This document shows, piece by piece, positions 1 to 6,284 of a DNA stretch of 8,498 bases. The stretch covers positions 64,813-73,310 of the forward strand of contig DCZO01000011.1 in assembly GCA_002331335.1 (NCBI GenBank), written 5' to 3'. The stretch's first letter is position 1, and every line of letters starts with the position of its first letter. The translations under genes and the position numbers were made by a program. This DNA comes from Nitrospira sp. UBA2082 (GTDB taxonomy: Bacteria; Nitrospirota; Nitrospiria; Nitrospirales; Nitrospiraceae). The notes under the pieces are model-generated. The model saw only the letters and a program-made list of their open reading frames with translations. It searched no databases and was not told the origin of the DNA.

Positions 1-16
1 CTGTATCGCCCACCAT
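1..16 (-). CDS. Start of a truncated minus-strand gene (first 5 codons only)
   Basis: On the minus strand an ATG at 16-14 is preceded by a strong Shine-Dalgarno sequence, AAGGAGG at 27-21, with a 4-base gap. The visible residues are Met-Val-Gly-Asp-Thr. The second codon is GTG, so the true start could be GTG at 13-11, which gives a better 7-base spacing. The gene would be divergent from the small lipoprotein gene at 195. Too little is visible to suggest a product. The call rests only on the quality of the ribosome binding site. Confidence 0.45.
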
Positions 17-76
17 CTGTCCTCCTTACTGAATCCAGCCCGGACGGCACTCGCAAGACAGCGATTTTTCTGGGCG

Positions 77-117
77 CGACAAATCGGCCAGAATCCTGGA
101 CAGACCAGGGGTTGTCG
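77..117. repeat. Nested inverted repeats in the divergent intergenic region
   Basis: CGACAA at 77-82 pairs with TTGTCG at 112-117. Inside it CCTGG at 95-99 pairs with CCAGG at 105-109 across a 5-base loop. CTGG at 96-99 can instead pair with CCAG at 88-91, so two hairpins compete for the same bases. No T-tract follows, so it does not look like a terminator. It lies between two apparently divergent genes and could be an operator or leader structure. The function is unknown and the arms are short. Confidence 0.3.
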
Positions 118-194
118 GCTACACTTCCTCTAGATTTTGGGAAGCCTTAACCGACCATCACCATTCGGCGTTGGACTGAAACAAGCGAGGTACT

Positions 195-533
195 ATGATG
201 ACAGCACCGTCGTGGGCTCTTGGTATCGCGATGCTAGCTATGGTTGCGGCTGGTTGTGCCACAGGTGGTCACCAGACTGCAGATGAAAAGGAATATACGC
301 CCCCAACGAGCATTTACAACATTCTGGATAGCACCGCATTGGTCTACTCAGACCCCGCCGCCGGATCAGCCGTCAATGACCATCCGCTTCGCTGGATTGG
401 GTTCATATCGCACCCGATTGGCCACGGTTTCGATTATGGGATCAATCGCCCGATCTATACTCTAGGCGGCGGGATTCCCTATCTCTTCGGCTACACGGCT
501 GAAGACAATATGCTGGACGCGCAACGCCGCTGA
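195..533 (+). CDS. Small putative lipoprotein, unknown function
   Basis: This 112-residue protein starts with a hydrophobic segment (residues 5-19) ending in Ala-Ala-Gly-Cys. Cys21 is therefore the likely lipidated residue, with Ala at +2, which suggests the outer membrane if E. coli rules apply. There is no basic residue before the hydrophobic stretch, which is unusual for a signal peptide. The mature part is rich in aromatic residues, glycine and proline (NDHPLRWIGF, HPIGHGFDYGINRP, then PYLFGYTAEDNMLD), which suggests a compact conserved domain. I do not recognise a named family. GAGG at 187-190 lies 4 bases from ATG 195 and 7 from a second in-frame ATG at 198, so the latter may be the real start. 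An in-frame TGA at 177-179 rules out a longer N-terminus. An intrinsic terminator follows at 558-596, so this gene probably ends its own transcript. Confidence 0.75.
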   Translation: MMTAPSWALGIAMLAMVAAGCATGGHQTADEKEYTPPTSIYNILDSTALVYSDPAAGSAVNDHPLRWIGFISHPIGHGFDYGINRPIYTLGGGIPYLFGYTAEDNMLDAQRR

Positions 534-557
534 CCCAGGCAATTTCCACCCGCTTCA

Positions 558-596
558 GGGGGCCTGCGCCTTTCCAGGAAGCAGGCCTCTCTTTTT
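558..596 (+). terminator. Intrinsic terminator of the small lipoprotein gene
   Basis: GGGGGCCTGC at 558-567 pairs with GCAGGCCTCT at 581-590 in a 10-bp stem with two G-U pairs. TTCC and GGAA in the loop can extend the pairing. The stem is followed at once by CTTTTT (591-596). It lies 25 bases after the stop codon of the upstream gene and separates it from the TPR lipoprotein gene. Confidence 0.8.
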
Positions 597-663
597 CCCC
601 TTCGCCTCGTTCCTCTAAATCATGTATTGTTTGGGGCGACCCTTTATTGCAGAAAGAGTGTTC

Positions 664-1815
664 ATGGGTATCCCTGACCATCGTCGAGTTCTGATAGGTT
701 GCTTGTTCACACTCGGCGTCATGAGCGGATGCGGCCAGCAGGCCGATTCCATTCGTCCCAATCTTCCTCCTTCGGCGAGCGATCTCGTCTTGCTCAAATC
801 AGTCTCACTCTGCGACCGCAAGACAGTGTTCATCAAGAAGCGGGCGCCCGCCACCTACCAGACAAGTGCCTGGGGAAGCGGACAGGAAATCCTGCTGTCG
901 CACACGAAGGGGGCTTCCCTTGGAGATGAATCGTATTTTTTCGATGAAGATGGGATCCTTGTTGGTGCCCTCTTCACGTTTGCCAAAGGGTTGAATCTTG
1001 ACCCCTATCCCGTCCTCCGGGACACTCTGTCTCGGCTGAAACCATCGTTGGAGTTTTACCTCAGCGTCGCGCAATTGGAAACGAAAACGAATATGGACGC
1101 CAGCGCACTCTACGAGACCGGGGATGAGAAGAGCACCACACAATATTTGGTGACCGGCTCACCCAAACACCCCATCCTGCTTCAGGCGTCATTCAGCATT
1201 GACCCGTATGTGCGGCTGTTCTCTCCCTACCGCCGGGAGTTTCTCGATCGGCTCAGAAGCTCGGGGGCAGGAAAAAGCGGACAGAAAATCGAGAGTCAAG
1301 GGAGTGAAGACAAGGAACCGTTCACATCGCTGCAGCAATTCGCCCGTGGGCAAACCGCCCAGCTGGCTTACTGTGGCGACAAGAATTATGACGCCGCGGC
1401 CGATGCCTATCAACGAGCCATTGCCAGCGGGTTTACGAACAAAGTGTGGCTGGCTGAGGCCCATCACAAGTTGGGCCTTTCGTGGGCGGGCAAAGGACAA
1501 CTTGAGAACGCGAAGACCGCGATGCTGCAATCCCTTTCGATCAGGCCCAACATTCCGGAGGTCCTCAACAACCTCGGCACCGTTCATGTCAAACTCGGCG
1601 ACAAAGCCGCGGCCGTAGGAGTATTCGAACGGGCCGTCACGCTGCGACCCAACTATGCCGTGGCCCGCTATAATCTGGCGGAAGCGATCGAGCAGACCAA
1701 TCCCAAACGCGCATTGGCGGAATATGAAACGTACTTGGCCCTGGTGGAAGATAACCCCGAGGAAGACGCGCGGGCTACTCACGCGAAAGAGCGTATCAAG
1801 GCATTGAAGCAGTAA
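664..1815 (+). CDS. TPR-repeat lipoprotein
   Basis: This 383-residue protein has an N-terminal signal with basic residues (HRR at 6-8), a hydrophobic core and Met-Ser-Gly-Cys, placing the likely lipidated Cys at 23. Residues about 30-215 form a region I cannot assign, ending in a polar linker rich in Ser, Gly and Lys. Residues about 230-367 hold three to four tetratricopeptide repeats, with typical spacing in segments such as LNNLGTVHVKLGD followed by FERAVTLRPN. TPRs are protein-interaction scaffolds, so an envelope assembly or docking role is plausible, but no partner is visible. The frame is open from an ATG at 622, but that codon has no ribosome binding site and would put extra residues before the signal peptide. 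ATG 664 has AAAGAG at 653-658, 5 bases upstream, and starts the signal directly. The gene lies downstream of a terminator, so it needs its own promoter. I could not identify one. Confidence 0.85.
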   Translation: MGIPDHRRVLIGCLFTLGVMSGCGQQADSIRPNLPPSASDLVLLKSVSLCDRKTVFIKKRAPATYQTSAWGSGQEILLSHTKGASLGDESYFFDEDGILVGALFTFAKGLNLDPYPVLRDTLSRLKPSLEFYLSVAQLETKTNMDASALYETGDEKSTTQYLVTGSPKHPILLQASFSIDPYVRLFSPYRREFLDRLRSSGAGKSGQKIESQGSEDKEPFTSLQQFARGQTAQLAYCGDKNYDAAADAYQRAIASGFTNKVWLAEAHHKLGLSWAGKGQLENAKTAMLQSLSIRPNIPEVLNNLGTVHVKLGDKAAAVGVFERAVTLRPNYAVARYNLAEAIEQTNPKRALAEYETYLALVEDNPEEDARATHAKERIKALKQ

Positions 1816-1894
1816 CCTCTCGCGGTCTTCGTCTTCCCCTCGACAGAATTCATCTCGGCATTCTTACGGAATCACAAATTCATTAGGCTACTGC

Positions 1895-1971
1895 ACGATC
1901 ATGCGCTAGGATCACAAGCATTCCTCAATATGGCAGATGGAGGCACGCATGAGTCAGATGCGCATGATCGT
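1895..1971 (+). promoter_or_regulatory. Perfect 12-bp inverted repeat flanking the RBS and start of the beta-barrel gene
   Basis: ACGATCATGCGC at 1895-1906 is the exact reverse complement of GCGCATGATCGT at 1960-1971. The 53-base interval holds the Shine-Dalgarno GGAGG (1939-1943) and the ATG at 1949, and the 3' arm lies within codons 4-8. Inside the interval CCTC (1923-1926) can also pair with GAGG (1940-1943), covering the Shine-Dalgarno core. In mRNA this would put the ribosome binding site in a closed loop. In DNA it could be a spaced pair of protein sites. The repeat is directly visible. A regulatory role is inference. Confidence 0.5.
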
Positions 1972-2695
1972 TCTTGTTATGGGCTGGCTGCTGGGATCTG
2001 TTGCCACCGCCTCAGCGGAACGGAACTGGGAATTTTCTGTAGGGGGATTCGGCGGGTGGGCGTTTCATAGCGATACAACATTTCAAGTTAACCGACTAAT
2101 AAATATTCCCACAGGAATGGCGGAGCCGGTCAATGGCAAAGGAACAAACCTTCGTTTTGAAGACTCCGGAACATTTGGCGCCAAACTCTCCGCCTGGCAT
2201 TTGCCCAGGAAATACGGCTGGCAACCACAAATCGGTTTTGAGATCGATTGGACCAGGTTTACTGCAGACGTTCCGGATGGCCAGATCCTGCCGGCTTTTG
2301 GGACATTCTTAACCAGTGGGACGCCGCTTGGATTCATAGGGCCAATCACCCGGACAGAGTTCGCGGTCGACAATATGACCTTCAACCTGCTGTTCCGGTA
2401 TCCGATCTGGGCGACGCCTGATATGCCGCAGGGCCGATGGTATCCCTATGTGGGTCTCGGAGGAGGAGCCCAACGGGCTCGCCTTTCAATTCCAGGATAC
2501 GAAGAGACCAGTTATTCACCTTCCTTCCAGGCATTGGGAGGCATTAAGTTCTTTGTAATCAAGTATCTGGCTTTTTTTGGCGAAGCGAAATGGACGCAGG
2601 GCTGGCACACGTTCAAATATGAAACGGATTCTTATTGGGAACGTTATAGCATTGCCACCATTCATCTGGTCGGCGGAGTGGCTCTGCATTTTTGA
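1949..2695 (+). CDS. Outer-membrane beta-barrel protein
   Basis: This 248-residue protein has a classic signal peptide (hydrophobic residues 6-18, then Thr-Ala-Ser-Ala, with cleavage likely after residue 23). The mature part alternates polar and hydrophobic residues in short strands, with many Gly and aromatic residues. Examples are WEFSVGGFGGWAF near the mature N-terminus, WYPYVGLGGGAQRARL in the second half and a final HLVGGVALHF. The terminal Phe is the usual BAM recognition signal of outer-membrane barrels. Length and pattern fit a small barrel of about eight strands (OmpA/OmpW-like fold class). No pore or ligand specificity can be read. An upstream in-frame ATG at 1937 was rejected because GGAGG at 1939-1943 sits 5 bases before ATG 1949. 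The gene converges with the DksA-type gene, leaving only 24 bases between stop codons. Confidence 0.85.
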   Translation: MSQMRMIVLVMGWLLGSVATASAERNWEFSVGGFGGWAFHSDTTFQVNRLINIPTGMAEPVNGKGTNLRFEDSGTFGAKLSAWHLPRKYGWQPQIGFEIDWTRFTADVPDGQILPAFGTFLTSGTPLGFIGPITRTEFAVDNMTFNLLFRYPIWATPDMPQGRWYPYVGLGGGAQRARLSIPGYEETSYSPSFQALGGIKFFVIKYLAFFGEAKWTQGWHTFKYETDSYWERYSIATIHLVGGVALHF

Positions 2696-2712
2696 AGAAA
2701 ATGAGAAAGGAT

Positions 2713-2727
2713 AAAACCGCTAGCGGC
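2713..2727 (-). terminator. Weak hairpin with T-run at the end of the DksA-type gene
   Basis: On the minus strand CCGCTAGCGG (2726-2717) overlaps the TAG stop codon and is followed by TTTT (2716-2713). The stem is only 3-4 bp with a CTAG loop, short for an intrinsic terminator. It may help end the minus-strand operon, but the call is weak. Confidence 0.25.
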
Positions 2728-3169
2728 GGGCTTGCTCTTCTTCTTCTTGGACAGTTTTGCACTCAATGCAGAGGGTGGTGACAGGGCGAGCTTTGAGCCG
2801 CTTATAGGGAATCTCCCCTCCACAGGCCTCACAGATTCCGTAGGTTGAAGCGTTCATCCGATCCAGCGCCTCATCGATCTTCTTAAGCAGTTTCCGCTCG
2901 CGATCTCGGATCCGCATGGAAAAATTTTGGTCCACCTCGGCCGAAGCTTGATCGCTGACATCGGGAAACGCTTCGTGACCGGGCCGGTTCGTGAGAACCT
3001 CTCCCGCTTCGTCGAGAATAGCCGCGCGTTGGCGCTCGAGATCGCGGCGGATGTCGGGATATTTCGCCGGCGCGGTGCCGGCTTTCTTCTTTTTGCCCTC
3101 GGAGCGCGTTGTGGCTGAGCCTGATGAGGGTCTTGCAGACGCACGTTTGGCGGTGGAACGAACTTTCAT
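2720..3169 (-). CDS. dksA: DksA/TraR-family zinc-finger transcription regulator
   Basis: The 149-residue product matches the DksA layout. It has a coiled-coil region from about residue 37, the acidic tip motif DVSDQAS (Asp70, Asp73, Ala75, equivalent to the DxxDxA of E. coli DksA), a second helix rich in RDRERKLLKKI, and a C4 zinc finger with Cys113, Cys116, Cys134 and Cys137. The 17-residue gap between the Cys pairs is the same as in E. coli DksA. DksA binds the RNA polymerase secondary channel and works with ppGpp on rRNA and amino-acid promoters. Keeping the tip aspartates suggests a working DksA rather than a diverged TraR-like relative. Residues 1-36 are a basic Ser/Lys/Arg/Ala-rich tail that looks disordered. 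The frame is open up to 3274, but ATG 3169 has GAAGGGTGG just upstream, and a promoter lies at 3202-3231 inside the longer reading. The gene follows recR by 82 bases. Confidence 0.88.
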   Translation of the reverse strand: MKVRSTAKRASARPSSGSATTRSEGKKKKAGTAPAKYPDIRRDLERQRAAILDEAGEVLTNRPGHEAFPDVSDQASAEVDQNFSMRIRDRERKLLKKIDEALDRMNASTYGICEACGGEIPYKRLKARPVTTLCIECKTVQEEEEQARR

Positions 3170-3200
3170 AGCCACCCTTCCGTTGTGGAAAGTAGGTTGA

Positions 3201-3236
3201 AAATATAGCAGCCCGATTGAGAAAGGGTCAACGGGC
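3201..3236 (-). terminator. Hairpin after recR, candidate terminator overlapping the downstream promoter
   Basis: On the minus strand GCCCG (3236-3232) plus TTGA (3231-3228) pairs with TCAA (3220-3217) and CGGGC (3215-3211). That makes 9 bp with one bulged T at 3216 and a 7-base loop. The following sequence TGCTATATTTT is T-rich but broken by other bases, so termination would be partial at best. It begins 16 bases after the recR stop codon. The same bases form the -35 and spacer of the next gene's promoter. Confidence 0.45.
3202..3231 (-). promoter_or_regulatory. Sigma70-type promoter of the DksA-type gene
   Basis: On the minus strand TTGACC (3231-3226) is separated by 18 bases from TATATT (3207-3202). 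Each hexamer matches five of six consensus positions. Transcription should start near 3195, giving a leader of roughly 25 bases before ATG 3169. This would let the regulator be expressed independently of the dnaX-ybaB-recR operon. The -35 box lies inside the hairpin at 3211-3236. Confidence 0.7.
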
Positions 3237-3251
3237 GGGGAACCATCTGCC

Positions 3252-3854
3252 CTACAAATCTCGTCGTCCCTCAATGGACTTGAGCAGCGTTACTTCGTCC
3301 GCATATTCGATATCCATGCCGACGGGAATCCCATAGGCGATGCGAGAGACCCGCACGCCGAAGGGTTTCAGAAGCCTGGTGAGATAAATCGCCGTGGCTT
3401 CGCCTTCGATGGTGGGGTTGGTCGCAAGAATGACTTCGTCCACACCGCCCAGTTTCACGCGATCGACGAGTTCCTCCGCTCGGATGTCTTCAGGTCCCAC
3501 ACCATCGAGCGGGGATAGCGCACCTAACAACACATGGTAGAGGCCGCGATACGCGCCGGCCCGTTCTACGGCATAGAGCGTACTTGGTTCTTCAACGACG
3601 AGGATCTTCGCTCGATCCCGCTTCGGGTCGAGACAAAATTCGCACAAGTCTCCCTCGGCAATATTGCGGCATTGCCGGCAGAACGCCAGCCCATCCTTCA
3701 CTGCTCTGATCGCATCGGCGAGGCGCAGGGCATCCTCTCGTTCGGCCTTCAACAGATGAAAGGCCAACCGCTGCGCGCTCTTTTGACCGACTCCGGGAAG
3801 ACGCACCAATTCCTTGATGAGTCTCGCCAGTAATCCCTGTTGATCAACCGCCAT
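3252..3854 (-). CDS. recR: Recombination mediator protein RecR
   Basis: This 200-residue protein is full length for RecR, which with RecO/RecF loads RecA at gaps and acts as a ring clamp on DNA. In order it shows the helix-hairpin-helix segment LPGVGQKSAQRLAFHLL (residues 19-35), a C4 zinc finger (Cys59, Cys62, Cys71, Cys74), a Toprim domain beginning ILVVEEP (84-90) and continuing through ATNPTIEGEATA (144-155), and the C-terminal signature IPVGMDIEYADEVTLLKS (176-193). All expected elements are present. Its ATG lies 2 bases after the ybaB stop and has no clear Shine-Dalgarno sequence, so translation is probably coupled to ybaB. It is the third gene of a dnaX-ybaB-recR operon. Confidence 0.97.
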   Translation of the reverse strand: MAVDQQGLLARLIKELVRLPGVGQKSAQRLAFHLLKAEREDALRLADAIRAVKDGLAFCRQCRNIAEGDLCEFCLDPKRDRAKILVVEEPSTLYAVERAGAYRGLYHVLLGALSPLDGVGPEDIRAEELVDRVKLGGVDEVILATNPTIEGEATAIYLTRLLKPFGVRVSRIAYGIPVGMDIEYADEVTLLKSIEGRRDL

Positions 3855-3856
3855 GG

Positions 3857-4180
3857 TTAAAAGAGGCCCGGGATCTTCATCCCGCCGGTCAAGGCTTTCA
3901 TCTCGCTTTCCATCAGTTCCTTGGCCTTTCTCAGGGCCTCATTGGTCGCCGCGACGACCAGATCCTGCAGCATGTCGACATCGCCGCTTTTGACGACCTC
4001 CGGATCGATCACCACACTGACGATTTGCATGGCGCCGTTCGCCGTCACCGTGACGATCCCACCACCGGATGTCCCGGTCGCGGTCTTGGACGCCGCTTGC
4101 TCCTGAATCCGGGCCATCTGTTCCTGCATGGCCTGAGCCTGTTTGAGGATGTTGTTCATATTGCCGAAGGGATTTTTCAT
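3857..4180 (-). CDS. ybaB: YbaB/EbfC family nucleoid-associated protein
   Basis: The 107-residue product has the family pattern: an N-terminal helix with repeated Gln/Met (NMNNILKQAQAMQEQMARIQ), a central beta section with the GIVTVTANG motif (41-49) and VVIDPEVV (57-63), then a helix around LVVAATNEALRKAKEL and the C-terminal GGMKIPGLF. The family forms tweezer-like dimers that bind DNA. Its link to recombination and to dnaX/recR is known from conserved gene order more than from mechanism. The frame stays open upstream to 4582, but ATG 4180 has an excellent AAGGAGG 7 bases upstream, and the extra residues would be a shadow of dnaX. The start overlaps the dnaX stop in an ATGA quartet (4177-4180), so translation is likely coupled. 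Confidence 0.95.
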   Translation of the reverse strand: MKNPFGNMNNILKQAQAMQEQMARIQEQAASKTATGTSGGGIVTVTANGAMQIVSVVIDPEVVKSGDVDMLQDLVVAATNEALRKAKELMESEMKALTGGMKIPGLF

Positions 4181-5991
4181 TCGCTCGCCTCCTTCTGAGC
4201 GACACGACGAACCTCGGCCAACTCCGTACCGAAGATCTCGAGCGCTTGTTTCACCGTGGGATTCGCCCGCGCTTGCTGGAACAATACCAGCCGCTGGTCC
4301 TGTTCTTTGGCCGCCCGCACTTGGGCCATCGTCGGACCCGGTGGATCCGTCTCGGACAGTTCGACGATGCGAACACGAACGGGCTGGCCCGATTCTTCCT
4401 GGCAGATTCTTGCCAAGGCCAGCAGATGCTCTTCCTTCTCCAGCCGCGTTCGAGCCAAGGTGGCCTGTTTGGCGAACCCAATTGTCACAAGATTGCCCTC
4501 CATTCCTACAAACCTGCCGGCCTCCAGGAACGGCGCGATATTGGGAAGAGCGGCGGCCACTTGGTCTTGAACCGCATCCCAATTCAAGGTCGGCTGCCGA
4601 TTCGGTGGCTGGGGCGTTGCTGCAAGGGGAGCAGCTGGGGCAGCGATGGTTTCTTTGGCGCGGGATGGATCGGCTGATTGGATCGGAGCCGATTGTCCTT
4701 CAGGTTTCGCTTGCGACGAGACGGCGGATCGGGAAACAGCCGAAGGACCCCGCTCCGACAGCGGAGGAAGGACGGCCGATGCCGTGGTGGCAAAACCGGC
4801 CGTTTCGGCTTTGCCCGCCTGAGAAGGGGCAGAGGATCTTGGATTCGAGGGGGTCGATGCCGACTGAAGGGGCCGGGCCTGGCCGCTTTCCCGTTGACGT
4901 ACTAACCGTGTCGCCCGAATCGCCGCGGTCTCCATGACGAAGCGTGGATGGGCGCTGAAACGCAGCGAGTCTTCTGCTTGCGTGAAGATGGCCATCAATT
5001 CCTGAAGCTGTTCCGGAGTCAGAGTCTTGGCATCCGTCGCCAGTTGCGTCAGATCTTCATCGGAAGATTCGATCAACGTGCGCAACTCAGCCGGCGGAAC
5101 CACGGCTGCCACGAGAAGATTGCGGATGTGCTCGACGAGTTCGGCGCAGAACGCCCGCAAGTCCTGCCCTTGGTCCATCACGTTCGCCAGGACAGTGAGA
5201 GCCGCGGGACTGTCTTGGGCCATCACGGCACGGATGATCCCCTGCACCAGTTCTTGCGGCACGGCACCGAGCAACACTTCTAGATCCGGATGACTGATCG
5301 TCTTGCCGCCGAAGGCCACGGCCTGATCGAGCAGACTCAACGCATCCCGCATGCTGCCTTCGCTGGCTCGCGCCAGCGCAAGGAAGCTGCGCTCTTCCAT
5401 CACGAGACGATCCTGCTCGGCCACGTGACGGAGCCGCGCCACGATCTCAGCCCGCGCAATCCGGCGGAAGTTGTAATGCTGGCATCGTGACAAGATCGTC
5501 GCCGGAATCTTGTGGATCTCCGTCGTCGCAAAAATGAAGACGACGTGAGCGGGCGGTTCTTCGAGCGTCTTCAGCAAGGCGTTGAACGCCGAATTCGACA
5601 GCATGTGCACTTCATCGATGATGTAGACGCGATAGTGGCCGCGAAATGGCGTGAACTTGATGTTCTCCCGGATCTCGCGCACATCGTCCACGCTGGTGTT
5701 GGAGGCACCATCGATCTCCACGACGTCGACGGCGCTGCCCTGAGAGATTTCCTGGCAATTGGCACAGACATTACAGGGCTGCCCGGTGGGCCCCTGCTCG
5801 CAGTTCAGGGCCTTGGCGAGAATGCGCGCGACAGTCGTTTTTCCGACTCCGCGTGTACCGGAAAACAAGTAGGCGTGGGCAATCCGCTTCGTTGAAACCG
5901 CATTCATGAGGGTCTGCACGACATGCGGCTGCCCAATCACATCATCAAACGTGCCGGGGCGGTATTTACGGGCGGAGACCTGATAGTCCAT
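4177..5991 (-). CDS. dnaX: DNA polymerase III subunit gamma/tau (clamp loader ATPase)
   Basis: This 604-residue protein begins MDYQVSARKYRP, the normal DnaX start. It shows Walker A GTRGVGKT (45-52), a zinc-binding module (Cys64, Cys73, Cys76, Cys79), Walker B VYIIDEVH (122-129), sensor 1 around ATTEIHKIP (155-163), the SRC arginine-finger motif (168-170) and the sensor 2 helix GSMRDALSLLDQA. After the collar domain a linker rich in Ser, Ala and Pro (about 366-466) leads to a C-terminal domain (about 467-604) expected to contact the polymerase and helicase, as in tau. I see no A-rich slippery heptamer in the linker, so the sequence gives no sign of a frameshifted gamma form. The start has no strong Shine-Dalgarno sequence. 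The SRP RNA gene ends 85 bases upstream on the same strand, so read-through from its promoter is possible. Confidence 0.97.
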   Translation of the reverse strand: MDYQVSARKYRPGTFDDVIGQPHVVQTLMNAVSTKRIAHAYLFSGTRGVGKTTVARILAKALNCEQGPTGQPCNVCANCQEISQGSAVDVVEIDGASNTSVDDVREIRENIKFTPFRGHYRVYIIDEVHMLSNSAFNALLKTLEEPPAHVVFIFATTEIHKIPATILSRCQHYNFRRIARAEIVARLRHVAEQDRLVMEERSFLALARASEGSMRDALSLLDQAVAFGGKTISHPDLEVLLGAVPQELVQGIIRAVMAQDSPAALTVLANVMDQGQDLRAFCAELVEHIRNLLVAAVVPPAELRTLIESSDEDLTQLATDAKTLTPEQLQELMAIFTQAEDSLRFSAHPRFVMETAAIRATRLVRQRESGQARPLQSASTPSNPRSSAPSQAGKAETAGFATTASAVLPPLSERGPSAVSRSAVSSQAKPEGQSAPIQSADPSRAKETIAAPAAPLAATPQPPNRQPTLNWDAVQDQVAAALPNIAPFLEAGRFVGMEGNLVTIGFAKQATLARTRLEKEEHLLALARICQEESGQPVRVRIVELSETDPPGPTMAQVRAAKEQDQRLVLFQQARANPTVKQALEIFGTELAEVRRVAQKEASE

Positions 5992-6076
5992 GGTGCGTTG
6001 TTCGTTATGGGTAGTTCGTCGGTCGTTCGAAGCTCAAGCGTTTCACAGCTGAGGTTTCAAGAGATACGCCCTCGGA

Positions 6077-6182
6077 GGAGCGGGGCCAGGTGATCCTGCG
6101 GCACACAGAACTGACCGCTTACCGTTGCTTCCTTCCGGATCTGGCGGGGTTCACAGGGTTCCGTCGCACAGGGCCCAGCCCC
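6077..6182 (-). ncRNA. ffs: Signal recognition particle RNA, short 4.5S type
   Basis: On the minus strand the conserved domain IV sequence TCCGGAAGGAAGCAA is present (GGAA tetraloop with the AGCA asymmetric loop that binds Ffh). The ends close on each other: GGGGCTGGGCC (6182-6172) pairs with GGCCCCGCTCC (6087-6077) in 11 positions with one G-U and one mismatch. An internal GGAAC/GTTCT helix and a CCGC/GCGG helix fit the single-hairpin 4.5S fold of about 106 bases. There is no room for an Alu domain. The RNA pairs with Ffh to target membrane and secreted proteins during translation. The exact ends are inferred from base pairing. Confidence 0.93.
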
Positions 6183-6193
6183 TTTTCATATTC

Positions 6194-6225
6194 ATATAAA
6201 ATGGTATTCACCCGATGACTCAAAA
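6194..6225 (-). promoter_or_regulatory. AT-rich promoter-like segment upstream of ffs
   Basis: Just upstream of the SRP RNA the minus strand becomes AT-rich. TTGAGT (6223-6218) could serve as a -35, with several overlapping -10 candidates in the TTTTATATGAA stretch (6201-6191). No single pair has both good hexamers and 17-base spacing, so the exact promoter is uncertain. Its place right before a highly expressed RNA gene is the main support. Confidence 0.35.
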
Positions 6226-6241
6226 CACATGTGGCGTTTAT

Positions 6242-6282
6242 CCGCCCGCAATCATGTCGATACAGCGGAAAAGAGCGGGCGG
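6242..6282. repeat. Perfect 8-bp GC inverted repeat between tRNA-Ser and ffs
   Basis: CCGCCCGC at 6242-6249 is the exact reverse complement of GCGGGCGG at 6275-6282, with 25 bases between. On the minus strand it lies in the trailer of tRNA-Ser and is not followed by a T-run, so it is not a standard intrinsic terminator. It could be a structured trailer, a processing signal or a protein site. Confidence 0.4.
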
Positions 6283-6284
6283 TT

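Noticed and set aside
1189..1782. A 197-codon open frame on the minus strand opposite the TPR lipoprotein gene
   Set aside because: It is antisense to the TPR repeats, which are clearly coding on the plus strand. It has no domain pattern of its own.
3170..3274. N-terminal extension of the DksA-type gene to 184 residues
   Set aside because: The extension overlaps the recR 3' end and contains the promoter at 3202-3231. ATG 3169 has a ribosome binding site.
4181..4582. N-terminal extension of ybaB to give 241 residues
   Set aside because: The extension overlaps dnaX in another frame and looks non-protein-like. ATG 4180 has an excellent Shine-Dalgarno and yields the normal family length.
4590..4900. 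Programmed frameshift in dnaX producing a short gamma form
   Set aside because: I searched the linker coding strand for A-runs or X-XXY-YYZ heptamers in frame and found none. The nearest candidate, around CCAAAGAAACC, is not in a slippery arrangement.
4143..4937. A 264-codon open frame on the plus strand opposite ybaB and dnaX
   Set aside because: It lies antisense to the conserved C-terminal part of DnaX and to YbaB. Its product is rich in Pro and Arg without domain features, typical of a shadow frame in GC-rich coding DNA.
5992..6076. A dnaX-specific promoter, and GTTCG direct repeats upstream of dnaX
   Set aside because: No pair of hexamers with proper spacing was found on the minus strand. 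The repeated GTTCG units are only five bases long and irregularly spaced, so chance is likely.
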